Shown here: positions 16,735 to 24,424 of the stretch, one piece after another
Numbering within the stretch: the stretch's first letter is position 1
How the letters are laid out: each line of letters begins with the position of its first letter
DNA from: a bacterium Ga0077546
GTDB taxonomy: Bacteria; Cyanobacteriota; Vampirovibrionia; Obscuribacterales; Obscuribacteraceae
NCBI GenBank assembly: GCA_001464165.1
Contig: LNEX01000589.1
Coordinates: 1-34,557 of the forward strand
DNA length: 34,557 nucleotides
Reading direction: 5' to 3'
Translations under genes and position numbers: made by a program
Notes under the pieces: model-generated
What the model saw: only the letters and a program-made list of their open reading frames with translations
Databases searched by the model: none
Told to the model about the DNA's origin: nothing

Positions 16735-17139
16735 ATGAGTGCAGGAGCAATGGAGCAATTTGACGAATGTGGCAGTCTCGTTCACGGCGGCGAGATGGTC
16801 AGATTAGGCGATGAAATGGCTAAGAAAAGTGTACTAGAAAGTCAATTGACTGCACCAGCAGATGTAAGTCAGGCTAAGTCATTCTTCGGCCAATTCGAGG
16901 CTCCACCAGCACCAGTCGAGGATTTGCCAGGGCTTTCAGTAAGTGATCAACTGCCAAGCGTTGATATTGCCCCTTCAACTTCTGGTATCGACGGTGGTGG
17001 CTTAATTGGTGGCGATTTGATCGGTGGCGGAGCCGCACCCGGTGGTTTGCTTTCTGGCATGTTCGAAATATTGACGGAAGTTATGACCGCCGCCCCTCTA
17101 GACCCTAACCAGGCAGCTAATCTCGTACAACCGGGATAG
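16735..17139 (+). CDS. Small protein with a Gly-rich segment
   Basis: The protein has 134 residues. The N-terminal 50 residues are polar and helical. A Pro-rich linker (FEAPPAPVEDLPG) follows, then a Gly-rich repeat (GGGLIGGDLIGGGAAPGG, about 88-105) and a short hydrophobic helix. ATG 16735 has GGAG (16723-16726) 8 bases upstream. No signal peptide and no named family. It is transcribed from the duplicated operator-promoter module and is followed by a methyltransferase gene. A structural or peptide-precursor role is possible but unproven. Confidence 0.6.
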   Translation: MSAGAMEQFDECGSLVHGGEMVRLGDEMAKKSVLESQLTAPADVSQAKSFFGQFEAPPAPVEDLPGLSVSDQLPSVDIAPSTSGIDGGGLIGGDLIGGGAAPGGLLSGMFEILTEVMTAAPLDPNQAANLVQPG

Positions 17140-17165
17140 TGGCCAAAAGGCTGTGAAAATTTATT

Positions 17166-17882
17166 TTGAAACTTACTATCGCAAACCCGTATTGGGACCT
17201 TTATCAAAAAGTAAAAACACTTCAAAAAGAGCATGATTCCAAAATTCTGCAGCAGGCTTTTAATGAGCTAAGTTCTGCATCCCACCTCAGTTTTTTAGAC
17301 CGCTCTGTAGTAAAACTTCTGATTGGATTCAGGCTTTATATCAATCGGCTTTTGGAAGAGAAATTTTTTGTTCGGCTGCGTGAAGAATATGCCTATTCGG
17401 CGCCATCCCCAAAACTCCTTCAACTGATCGCTGACCATTCCCCCTTAATTGAGATGGGAGCGGGTAATGGGTATCTTGCTTCTTTGCTTAGAGCTATGGG
17501 AGCGGACATTGTTGCATTGGACGCTTTCCCTGTCGAAGAAGGTCACAATTGGTTTTTTAACACCAGCATTTTCGGCCTGCCGACCAAGAAAGGAAGCAGT
17601 TGGACGGCGGTTGTTAAGGGCAATGCTGCGAATCTGGAAGAATATTCTGACAGGGTGTTGCTTTTGTGCTGGCCACCTAAGAATGCGATGGCGACTGATT
17701 CTTTAACTCACTTTCGAGGTCGCCATATTATTTTGGTTGCTAACAAAAGCTGTTGTGCTGATGCGAAATTCTATGACTTGCTTAGAAAAAATTGGCACCT
17801 TCAGCTTGAAGTAAAAACTGACAGTTGGATTATGTGTCATACAGAAGTAATGGAAATTTATTCTAGAGATACTGACGCCTAG
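17166..17882 (+). CDS. SAM-dependent methyltransferase-like protein
   Basis: The protein has 238 residues. LIEMGAGNGYLASLL (about 93-107) is motif I of class I methyltransferases, with an acidic residue near the end of strand 2 (VALDAFP). LLLCWPP (around 162-168) takes the place of the motif IV region. Such enzymes transfer the methyl group of S-adenosylmethionine; the substrate is unknown. The start is TTG 17166 with a weak AAAGG site, so the exact start is uncertain. It lies 26 bases after the Gly-rich gene and is probably co-transcribed with it. Confidence 0.7.
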   Translation: MKLTIANPYWDLYQKVKTLQKEHDSKILQQAFNELSSASHLSFLDRSVVKLLIGFRLYINRLLEEKFFVRLREEYAYSAPSPKLLQLIADHSPLIEMGAGNGYLASLLRAMGADIVALDAFPVEEGHNWFFNTSIFGLPTKKGSSWTAVVKGNAANLEEYSDRVLLLCWPPKNAMATDSLTHFRGRHIILVANKSCCADAKFYDLLRKNWHLQLEVKTDSWIMCHTEVMEIYSRDTDA

Positions 17883-17921
17883 GCACATTCAGGATAAGTA
17901 ATTCTACAAAAAGGTCAAAAC

Positions 17922-18368
17922 ATGGATTGGCAACTTGAGTTTCTTATGGTGACGCGCACTCTTCTAGCTGCGCTCTTCGGAGCCTTTGTGGGTTGGGAAC
18001 GTGAAAATCACGGTCAAGACGCTGGTATGCGTACTTATGCTGCCGTGGCACTGGGGGCCTGTACTTTCGGCCTAATATCGACACATGCTACCAGTCAAAT
18101 TGACACGCGTATTGCAGCACAAGTTGTATCTGGTATTGGCTTTTTGGGTGCTGGCCTAATTATGAAAGAACAAGGAAGGGCGACAGGTTTAACGACTGCT
18201 GCCACCCTTTGGTCCACAGCGGCAGTAGGCCTTGCGATGGCTTTTGGAATGTATACAGTCAGCGTTTTGACAGCTTTGCTTACTTTCGGTATTTTATCGG
18301 CGCACCATTTGCCGTTATGGAAGCACTTGGCTCGTAAGCATGACAATACTTCCGACAAATCTTCGTAA
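17922..18368 (+). CDS. MgtC/SapB family membrane protein
   Basis: The protein has 148 residues with about four membrane helices. The N-terminal signature RTLLAALFGAFVGWERE and the later GIGFLGAGLIMKEQG...GLTTAATLWSTAAVG pattern identify MgtC/SapB proteins. These support growth under low magnesium or act on membrane ATPases; several are found next to metal transporters. The cytoplasmic C-terminal domain of virulence-type MgtC is missing. An AAAAGG site precedes ATG 17922. The ZIP-like gene follows after 11 bases. Confidence 0.9.
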   Translation: MDWQLEFLMVTRTLLAALFGAFVGWERENHGQDAGMRTYAAVALGACTFGLISTHATSQIDTRIAAQVVSGIGFLGAGLIMKEQGRATGLTTAATLWSTAAVGLAMAFGMYTVSVLTALLTFGILSAHHLPLWKHLARKHDNTSDKSS

Positions 18369-18379
18369 AGGTTCTGACA

Positions 18380-19111
18380 ATGGCTTTGCTTTTACACACA
18401 TTAACATGGGCATTGATACCGACGCTATCTATGATCGTCGGTGCAGTCATAGCCCTCGTTAAACCTCCGTCAACAGCTGTTCGAAGCATCATTTTGCATT
18501 TCGCTGCAGGTGTCGTTTTCTCAGTCGTTGCCGTGGAACTACTGCCTGACATTGTCAAACGACATGCTCCAATTGAAATTACGATTGGCTTTACCGCTGG
18601 AATTGCAGCAATGCTTGGTTTGCGCACCCTTAGTCGCAGACTTGAGGAACAAGATAAAGAGTCGAATACTATTAGATTGCCTAGCGGGCTGCTATTTGGT
18701 ATCGCAGTCGATTTGATCCTTGATGGTCTACTGTTAGGTATTGGATTTACAGCTGGTAATTCTGAAGGAATGATGCTTGCTTTTGCACTTTCGCTTGAGT
18801 TATTGGCTCTAGGTCTTGCGACAAGTACGACCCTTGTAAAAAAAGGGATTGGTAAAAGAAAGACTTCTATTGTCATTTTCACTCTGTCTTGTTCTCTGGC
18901 ACTAGCAAGCGTGATTGGCACGACACTACTACGGCAACTTGATAGCAATAGTTTAGAGATTGTCCTGTCCTTCGGTCTAGCTGCTTTATTGTTTTTAGTT
19001 ACCGAAGAATTGCTGGTAGAAGCTCATGAAGAGCCAGAAAGCCCATTTCACACCGCGAGCTTTTTTTTGGGATTTCTTGTGCTTCTTATTTTAGGGATGG
19101 TGGCACCATAA
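18380..19111 (+). CDS. ZIP-family metal transporter (divergent)
   Basis: The protein has 243 residues with about eight membrane helices. HFAAGVVFSVVAVELLPD (about 35-52) is the ZIP helix-2 signature. The helix carrying the metal site reads VDLILDGLLLGIGF (about 112-125), where classic ZIP proteins have His-Asn-x3-Glu-Gly. The Asp-Gly form is known in a bacterial branch whose direction and metal are not well defined. AAAGG precedes ATG 18380. It is co-oriented and closely spaced with the MgtC-like gene. Confidence 0.75.
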   Translation: MALLLHTLTWALIPTLSMIVGAVIALVKPPSTAVRSIILHFAAGVVFSVVAVELLPDIVKRHAPIEITIGFTAGIAAMLGLRTLSRRLEEQDKESNTIRLPSGLLFGIAVDLILDGLLLGIGFTAGNSEGMMLAFALSLELLALGLATSTTLVKKGIGKRKTSIVIFTLSCSLALASVIGTTLLRQLDSNSLEIVLSFGLAALLFLVTEELLVEAHEEPESPFHTASFFLGFLVLLILGMVAP

Positions 19112-19183
19112 AAACACTTGGTTGAATTCAATCGCGAGTATTTGATTGCAAAAGAAATCAGAGATAAAATTTAGTGGAAATGA

Positions 19184-19258
19184 AAATGATAATCAAACCG
19201 TGTATCGCAAACAGGGATGGCTTTTCTGGTTGACAATAGTGGGTAAAAATGGTAGTGT
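19184..19258 (+). promoter_or_regulatory. Operator-promoter module 2 (copy of 16565-16640)
   Basis: AAATGATAATCAAACCG (19184-19200), a 29-base gap, TTGACA (19230-19235), a 17-base spacer, TAGTGT (19253-19258). Spacing and operator match module 1 almost exactly. It reads toward the pilin-like gene at 19536, leaving a leader of about 270 bases. Confidence 0.65.
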
Positions 19259-19387
19259 TGCATAGTTCATCTCCCGTGAGCAAGCGTCATCTATTTGAAG
19301 TCGATGATGTATATCTGCTGATTTTACTCGGCAGCATATTGCACATTTCCAGTCGAATGTGAATTTTAGATCTATTGTACGAATCCG

Positions 19388-19410
19388 CCAGGAAACTCAG
19401 TGAGTCCTGG
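19388..19410. other. Stem in the long leader of the pilin-like gene
   Basis: CCAGG (19388-19392) with CCTGG (19406-19410) encloses ACTCA-G-TGAGT, giving a stem of about 10 bp with a 2-base bulge. No T-run follows. The stretch 19259-19535 has no gene I can support, so this may be a structured leader or an operator. Confidence 0.35.
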
Positions 19411-19535
19411 TAGCCAGCATCGCTAAATGTATTACTACGAGTTGCGACAGCATGAGAATGTCGCGCAAAGTTTGTGATTCAAAAACTCTTAGCGGAGCAG
19501 GGCATTTTGCTGTCTCTTTTAAAAGGAATTTTGTT

Positions 19536-20072
19536 ATGTCTAAAGCAAACACGTTTACTAGATCCGCTATTTGCCTGAGTCTAATCGGATATTTTGTCTC
19601 TTGTTGCCCCGCTGGAGCACAGGATGCATTTGGGTCCGGCAACCAGACTGCGGAAACCTCGTTGGGAGCAACCGGAATACAGAGCCGTCAAAACTACACC
19701 ACCGGATCGCAGACGCAGCACTTAAGCAACGGGCGCTCCCCCGTTCTACAGGGAGCTACCCACGGAACGATAGCACCTCAAGGCTCTGAGGCAACTGTAG
19801 TACAGGGGGTCAATACTGCAGGCACTGTTCGAGTGAATAACTTGGCCAACCTAGAAGCCTTGCTTAATATCATCGCAAATGGCATGGAAATCCTCGGCAT
19901 TGCTTGGGGCGGCCCAACAATGATCATGGGCTTTATGCATTTAGCTGCCGGGACTAATGATGCCAAAAAGAAGGTTCTATACGGTGCCTGTGGTGTAACA
20001 GGCGGTTTGGCTACCCCCGGCCTTATCAATTGGCTGGTTGCGTCCGCTCGCGACGCAGCGTTGTTCAACTAA
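19536..20072 (+). CDS. VirB2/TrbC-pilin-like exported protein
   Basis: The protein has 178 residues. ATG 19536 has AAAGGA 8 bases upstream; an in-frame extension to 19452 lacks one. A signal peptide (about 1-34, ending PAGAQ) is followed by about 75 polar, Gly/Gln/Thr-rich residues. Two hydrophobic helices come next (about 115-137 and 148-170) with a short basic turn (NDAKKKVLYG) between them. This layout, with Gly-rich helices and a KK turn, is that of VirB2/TrbC conjugative pilins, though the polar insert is long. No other channel genes are nearby. The family call is by pattern. Confidence 0.5.
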   Translation: MSKANTFTRSAICLSLIGYFVSCCPAGAQDAFGSGNQTAETSLGATGIQSRQNYTTGSQTQHLSNGRSPVLQGATHGTIAPQGSEATVVQGVNTAGTVRVNNLANLEALLNIIANGMEILGIAWGGPTMIMGFMHLAAGTNDAKKKVLYGACGVTGGLATPGLINWLVASARDAALFN

Positions 20073-20085
20073 AGGTAACTCAAGC

Positions 20086-20292
20086 ATGTTTTCACCAATA
20101 ATGATGGATTTTTCTTGTCGAGAAACTAAGCTGATAATGCTATCGGCACATCTGCAAACACCTCATATACAAGTCGAGCACGGCATCAATGACGCAATCA
20201 AACAGCTGCAAAAGTTTCTGAAAAAAAGCTTGACCCTCTACCGTGCTTCAGGGTTTATTATCTCCTTGACATCGGGAGATGTTGAGGAATGA
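20086..20292 (+). CDS. Possible small protein overlapping merR-like gene
   Basis: A 68-codon frame from ATG 20086 with AAAGG nearby ends in an ATGA overlap with the MerR gene. It has no recognisable domain, and the MerR promoter lies inside it, which argues against it. Listed because the overlap is of the kind seen in real operons. Confidence 0.25.
   Translation: MFSPIMMDFSCRETKLIMLSAHLQTPHIQVEHGINDAIKQLQKFLKKSLTLYRASGFIISLTSGDVEE
20230..20261 (+). promoter_or_regulatory. MerR-type promoter with 20-bp spacer
   Basis: TTGACC (20230-20235) and TATTAT (20256-20261) are separated by 20 bp instead of 17. The dyad ACCCT (20233-20237) / AGGGT (20250-20254) fills the spacer. This is the standard layout for MerR-family activators, which untwist the over-long spacer when they bind metal. 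It drives the MerR-type gene starting 28 bases downstream and probably the His-rich gene after it. Confidence 0.85.
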
Positions 20293-20717
20293 AGAACCCT
20301 AAAGAGGAGGAAGAATCGGTATCTGGACTGACTATTGGTCAAATCGCTACCAAGACTGGAACTAGCGTCGAGACTTTACGATACTACGAGAAATTTGGCT
20401 TACTAGCAGCGCCAGAGAGGACTAGCGCAAATTACAGACTTTTTCCACAGGAGACAATTCGAGTAGTCAAATTTATCAAAAAAGCTCAGGACCTAGGTTT
20501 CACGCTCAAAGATATTAAGCAGCTTCTATATTTGTACAACAGTCCTGACGCTAATGATGAAGACGTAAAAGCAATAAGTCTCGCTCTTTTGAAAGACATC
20601 GACACCCGTATAAACACACTAAATACGATGCGAACTTCTTTAGGCGAACTTGTTGCTCAATGCGCCGGCGAGCATCCTGTGAAACACTGTCCAATACTAA
20701 ATGCCCTGGATGTCTGA
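20289..20717 (+). CDS. MerR-family metal-responsive regulator
   Basis: The protein has 142 residues. Residues 14-60 are the winged helix of MerR proteins (LTIGQIATKTGTSVETLRYYEKFGLL). A long dimer helix spans about 90-122. The metal loop is CAGEHPVKHCPIL with C125, H129, H133 and C134, as in the CueR/ZntR group. At the start of the dimer helix, where ZntR and MerR have Cys and CueR has Ser, this protein appears to have Asp (D90 in NDEDVK). That suggests a different metal preference. The promoter with a 20-bp spacer directly upstream shows autoregulation. The metal sensed cannot be read from sequence. Confidence 0.88.
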   Translation: MKNPKEEEESVSGLTIGQIATKTGTSVETLRYYEKFGLLAAPERTSANYRLFPQETIRVVKFIKKAQDLGFTLKDIKQLLYLYNSPDANDEDVKAISLALLKDIDTRINTLNTMRTSLGELVAQCAGEHPVKHCPILNALDV

Positions 20718-20786
20718 CACTAAGAATCAGCCCTTTGGAGGCGGGGTTTAGCTTACAAAATTACCAACACTTTTGAGGAAACTTTC

Positions 20787-21254
20787 ATGTCACACGAACA
20801 AAATGATAATTCTAAAATTTCAGATAAATCGTCCGCCAGTCTTTTTGATGCAGCAGCAAACAAGGCCGGAATGCTCATGCGCGAAGAAATTTATGGGATG
20901 GGTGCTGGACACAATGCTGGAGATGCTCATAACCATTCTGGAGCCATTCAAAACTTTGCGGTACCTAGCAACGGAGATGGACACAACCATGGCAATATAG
21001 ACCAAGCCGCTGCGGCAAGTTTAGATAAGACAAATTCGATTCTGCCAATCGGTGACGGTCATAATCACAATCAAACTGGCCAAACTGGTACAGTTGGGGC
21101 TGATAAATCAGTCGCTCCGATTGGTCTCGATGGGTCAGCCTTGGCCGGTATGTTGCAGAATGGAGCACTGACATATCAGCAAGCAATTGCCATGAGTTCA
21201 CCTCAATTAGCTTCTTATCTCTCAAGTTTCAGAACTAACAAGCCAAACGCCTAA
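20787..21254 (+). CDS. His-rich protein with GD(G/A)HNH repeats
   Basis: The protein has 155 residues. Three HNH motifs, GDAHNHSG, GDGHNHGN and GDGHNHNQ, are spaced roughly 20-40 residues apart between residues 40 and 95, with a further GHN at about 42. These could hold divalent metal ions. There is no signal peptide, so it is probably cytosolic. The C-terminal 45 residues (ALAGMLQNGALTYQQAIAMSS) form helices with no His. GAGGAAA precedes ATG 20787. It follows the MerR gene by about 70 bases without a terminator and is likely part of the same unit. A metal buffer or chaperone is inferred. No family recognised. Confidence 0.7.
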   Translation: MSHEQNDNSKISDKSSASLFDAAANKAGMLMREEIYGMGAGHNAGDAHNHSGAIQNFAVPSNGDGHNHGNIDQAAAASLDKTNSILPIGDGHNHNQTGQTGTVGADKSVAPIGLDGSALAGMLQNGALTYQQAIAMSSPQLASYLSSFRTNKPNA

Positions 21255-21552
21255 CATATTTGCCACGTGCCGTAAAAAAAACAATGAGATTAAAAGGTAG
21301 TCTAGGAGCGATTCCTTGTTGATGGTTTGACAACGTTAAACTTAATTCAAAGTCAGCAAGTTCAACACAGAAAAGCTTTCTCTTTCTTTTCATAGTTTGG
21401 GCCGCTGGATTCTGAGCCTAAACGCCACCTATATTAATTTCAGGCTTGCAGATCTTTTGGTTTGCACCAGACCACATGGGAACCATCAAAACCTGAGTCA
21501 GTCGAGTAAACTTGCAGAATGCTATAACAGTATTGACTAGAGTAAGGTTTGA
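21255..21552 (+). other. Intergenic leader before the CzcD-type gene
   Basis: About 300 bases with no gene. TATAAC near 21522-21527, with TTGCAG about 10 bases before it, is too close for a standard promoter. GTAAGG near 21543 may serve as ribosome site for ATG 21553. I see no MerR-type 19-20-bp dyad here. Confidence 0.3.
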
Positions 21553-22464
21553 ATGGGTCATAATCATCACCACGGCGACTTCGCCACCAACAGAGCTAGT
21601 GGCAAAAAAGCTATGGTGACAGTGTTTTCGCTAACACTAGCTTTTATGTTTTTAGAAGTGTTTGCCGGTCTTTATACGCATAGCTTGGCATTAGTTGCGG
21701 ATGCCGGTCATATGTTGGGTGACGCTGCCGCACTTGGATTAGCTCTCATAGCCGTATGGTTCTCGACTAAGCCATCTTCGCCTGACAAAAGTTTTGGATA
21801 TTATCGAAGCGAAATACTAGCCGCTTTCGTTAATGGGTTGTTTTTGATTGGCATGTCGGTCTATATCCTCTATGAGGCTATTCACCGCTTGTGGGCACCA
21901 CCTGTGGTGCTTGCTGGCCCCATGATGATAGTAGCTGCAGCCGGTCTAGTAATTAATCTAATTGGCGTTAAGTTATTGGCAGGCTCATCCGAGCATTCGC
22001 TCAATGCAAAAGCCGCCTATTTTGAAGTTCTCAGTGATCTATTAGGATCGGTCGCAGTCTTACTGGCTGGCTGTATCATGATGTTTACTCATTGGTATTG
22101 GGTTGACCCGATCATCAGTGGACTTATTGGTCTGATGATCATCCCTAGAACTTGGAGCTTGATTAAAGAATGCAGTCACATCCTGATGCAAGGTTCACCA
22201 GCACGTGTGAATTTAGAAGAATTGGAGTCGGCGCTGCAAAAAACTTCCGGTGTGAGCAGCGTTCACGATATTCACGTTTGGACGATAACCCAAGGCAAAG
22301 ACGTGTTGTCCTGCCATATTGTGGCCGACAATCAGGTTCCGGTCGATACACTGCGACATGATATTTCAGAGATGATCGAGTCAACATTTGGCATTAATCA
22401 TTCAACAATACAGATAGAGCATCTGCCTTGTTCTCATATTGAAAATTCAGGTTGCATTACGTAG
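21553..22464 (+). CDS. czcD: CzcD-type cation diffusion facilitator
   Basis: The protein has 303 residues. It has a His-rich N-terminus (MGHNHHHGD), six membrane helices and a cytoplasmic C-terminal domain (VHDIHVWTITQGKDVLSCHIV). The metal site has ADAGHMLGD in helix 2 (H53-x3-D57), as in zinc exporters. In helix 5 the usual His-x3-Asp is Glu-x3-Asp (YFEVLSDLLGS, E158 and D162). It exchanges a divalent metal for protons at the inner membrane, which would feed the periplasmic CzcBAC system. The His-to-Glu change may alter metal choice. Confidence 0.92.
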   Translation: MGHNHHHGDFATNRASGKKAMVTVFSLTLAFMFLEVFAGLYTHSLALVADAGHMLGDAAALGLALIAVWFSTKPSSPDKSFGYYRSEILAAFVNGLFLIGMSVYILYEAIHRLWAPPVVLAGPMMIVAAAGLVINLIGVKLLAGSSEHSLNAKAAYFEVLSDLLGSVAVLLAGCIMMFTHWYWVDPIISGLIGLMIIPRTWSLIKECSHILMQGSPARVNLEELESALQKTSGVSSVHDIHVWTITQGKDVLSCHIVADNQVPVDTLRHDISEMIESTFGINHSTIQIEHLPCSHIENSGCIT

Positions 22465-22556
22465 CAACTATTCGTGACTATGATTGCTAACTCAGCGGCT
22501 CCAAGTCGAGCAATAAAATACTGGCATTCTGCCCAGCAATCACTTACTGTGTAAAG

Positions 22557-22946
22557 ATGGTTACACAACAACCCTTTTACAAAATTTTGTTAGTGGACGA
22601 TAGTCCATTGGATCGCGAAGCAGTTGCTGCAAAATTGAAAGCTGGCGGTTTGACTATTGATGAAGTTTACTGCGCTCAAGACGCTATCACCCAGCATGAT
22701 ACTCATAATTATAACTTGATTTTGATGGACTTCGCCATGCCTGGAATGGATGGCTTGAAATGTACGGAAAAAATTAGAGCAAGAGAAAAGAACGCCAATC
22801 GAGTCATAATTATTGGTTTGAGCGGTAATTCTTCCGAAACAGTTCGGGAGCAGTGCTTGGAAGCGGGGATGGATGATTTCCTTCATAAAGACACTGCGGA
22901 AAAAGAGCTTGGGCATGTGATAAAAAAATGGCTTGAGAAAGCATAG
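22557..22946 (+). CDS. Stand-alone response-regulator receiver protein (CheY-like)
   Basis: The protein has 129 residues, a single receiver domain with no output domain. The acidic pair is D14/D15, the phosphoacceptor is D58 (LILMDFAMPGMDG), the Ser follows in GLSGN, and the conserved Lys lies in FLHKDT. Such proteins relay phosphate from a histidine kinase; no kinase gene is in the window. The ribosome site is weak (TAAAG). It follows the CzcD-type gene by about 90 bases but may have its own promoter. Confidence 0.88.
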   Translation: MVTQQPFYKILLVDDSPLDREAVAAKLKAGGLTIDEVYCAQDAITQHDTHNYNLILMDFAMPGMDGLKCTEKIRAREKNANRVIIIGLSGNSSETVREQCLEAGMDDFLHKDTAEKELGHVIKKWLEKA

Positions 22947-23068
22947 CGATTTTCGACAAGCTCAGGCTGTCGCCGACAAAATGAATGATGCTGATTTTAT
23001 CCCTGGCAGCACACTGATGCTTTCTGAAAAATCCATCGCCAAGAAAGGGTGCTTGTCTAAGTGCAAAG

Positions 23069-23093
23069 AAGAGTGGAGCTAAGCCCCTCTTTC
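23069..23093 (+). terminator. Possible weak terminator after the receiver gene
   Basis: AAGAGTGG (23069-23076) pairs with CCCCTCTT (23084-23091) with one mismatch and a 7-base loop; only a short T-run follows. The rest of 22947-23125 holds no gene I can support, apart from a 33-codon frame at 22981-23082 without a ribosome site. Confidence 0.35.
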
Positions 23094-23125
23094 CAGCCCT
23101 TGTCGGGCAAACGCCTCGTTAGCCT

Positions 23126-23773
23126 TCACAGTTTTACATCCTTTCCGAAGCCCTTAAAACGCTTGGGATTGAGTTGGGTGTACAGAACTGTATGCTGGAT
23201 GTTTTTGTGCCCCATGTAGGCCTGTATAGCCCTCGTATCGATGCCTTCTGAAGCCAGCTGATAACCTTTGCCATGCCGAAGCATGTGGGGGTGGACGCTT
23301 AATTCAAGCTCGGCTTCAATTCCGGCCCGTGCGATCATCTTGTGGACGGCGTTTGGCGAGAGAGGCCCCTGGCGTTCAGATTCGAAGACATAATCGGTGA
23401 CTGGGTATTCTCGGCGCAATTTTCTCAGTGCCCGAATCTCATCGCCTTCTAGATAGTGAACCGAGGGATCGCCGTTCTTTAGCCGATTCACATGCATGCG
23501 TCCGCGATTAAGGTCCATCTGGTCCCAGTGAAGATCAAGTAACTCGCCCACTCTCAAAGCGTGGCGGTACATGACTAGAATCATGAGGCTGTTTCGCTCG
23601 CCATGTCGGCCAAGGCTTTTGGCCATTTTAATCAGCTTGTTGACCTCTGATACGGTCAAATATTCTCGCGATCGCTTCTCAAGGTTAGGTAATTTGGCCG
23701 GCGGCCCTGGTCTCTTCTTGTCCTTCTTCTTTGACTTTACCGAAAATGATGGCTCAGAGTTCTGTTTTGCCAT
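23126..23773 (-). CDS. Short tyrosine recombinase / integrase
   Basis: The protein has 215 residues, about the size of FimB/FimE-type recombinases, lacking most of the N-terminal arm-binding domain. Catalytic residues can be read as R74 (HALRVGELL), K99 (RLKNG), H163 and R166 (HPHMLRHG), H189 (MGHK) and Y198 (YTQL), so it looks intact. The first 25 residues are very basic (SVKSKKKDKKRPG). It could resolve plasmid dimers, integrate the element or invert a DNA segment. An inverted repeat lies directly upstream at 23814-23841. Confidence 0.9.
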   Translation of the reverse strand: MAKQNSEPSFSVKSKKKDKKRPGPPAKLPNLEKRSREYLTVSEVNKLIKMAKSLGRHGERNSLMILVMYRHALRVGELLDLHWDQMDLNRGRMHVNRLKNGDPSVHYLEGDEIRALRKLRREYPVTDYVFESERQGPLSPNAVHKMIARAGIEAELELSVHPHMLRHGKGYQLASEGIDTRAIQAYMGHKNIQHTVLYTQLNPKRFKGFGKDVKL

Positions 23774-23801
23774 GCCTCAAATCCTGTGCTAGTCGACTCG
23801 C

Positions 23802-23863
23802 TTACTATAAATATTACCGTAAACAGTCATTTTCGGTAATGTCTCTTCGCAACTCAAATCAGC
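23802..23863. repeat. Imperfect direct repeat, copy 1, with ATTACCG inverted repeat
   Basis: The copy includes CTTACT (23802), TCATTTTCGGTAAT (23828-23841) and GCAACTCAAATCAG (up to 23863). The same elements in the same order occur at 24933-24992. Inside it ATTACCG (23814-23820) and CGGTAAT (23835-23841) form an inverted repeat. The site lies just upstream of the recombinase start, so it may be an operator or a recombination site. Confidence 0.5.
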
Positions 23864-24182
23864 TGCAAAATCGATTTATTTCTTTCGGATTGCCGTGAGA
23901 GCTTCAGAGCGAAGTATTTTAGAGGTGTAAGTCGGCAATTTGCGTTCGACTGCTAAACGAAAAGTTACTGTTCGATGGCAAGCAGAGGACAATTTCAAGG
24001 TTGTCGATATTTGGTGCCGGTGGATTGGGCAGAAGGTAGAGGCTTTCTCCGGTTGATTAGTCCATCTTGGTCCGCCTCAGTTGGCTTTTTTGTTTAACCT
24101 TGGGCCAACTCAGTGACGATCCTGCAAATCCCCCTCCCCGACAATCCCTATTTTATCTGCATGTTCTAACTAAGTGCTTGTT
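23864..24182. other. Intergenic stretch without a supported gene
   Basis: Apart from a T-run after a weak GCC-N6-GGC stem (around 24072-24091) that could end a plus-strand transcript, I see nothing specific here. Confidence 0.3.
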
Positions 24183-24362
24183 TTAGCCTTCAAATTTATA
24201 TTTTTCTTGTTCGTGAATACTACTAACATCGCTGCCGTGCCTGCATATCGATTCAATAAGCGCCAAACCTTCTTGAAGTTCTTTTTGATCTGTTTCCCCC
24301 ATTAGATTCAAAGCTATATTTTGAATCATTTGCAAAGCCTGTTCTTTAGCCTCTTCGGTCAT
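24183..24362 (-). CDS. Small helical protein (59 residues)
   Basis: On the minus strand ATG (complement of 24360-24362) is preceded by AAGGAG at a good distance, and the frame ends in TAA. The product begins MTEEAKEQALQMIQNIALNL and is acidic and mainly helical, with one Cys near residue 40. No family recognised. The strong ribosome site makes it credible despite its length. It lies in the same orientation as the following small genes. Confidence 0.6.
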   Translation of the reverse strand: MTEEAKEQALQMIQNIALNLMGETDQKELQEGLALIESICRHGSDVSSIHEQEKYKFEG

Positions 24363-24424
24363 CTTCGCTCCTTTTTAGCAGTCAAATACGGCTATCTCAA
24401 TAGTAGCCACATTGGGAAGTAGCG

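Noticed and set aside
22981..23082. 33-codon frame after the receiver gene
   Set aside because: No ribosome site; kept only as a note.
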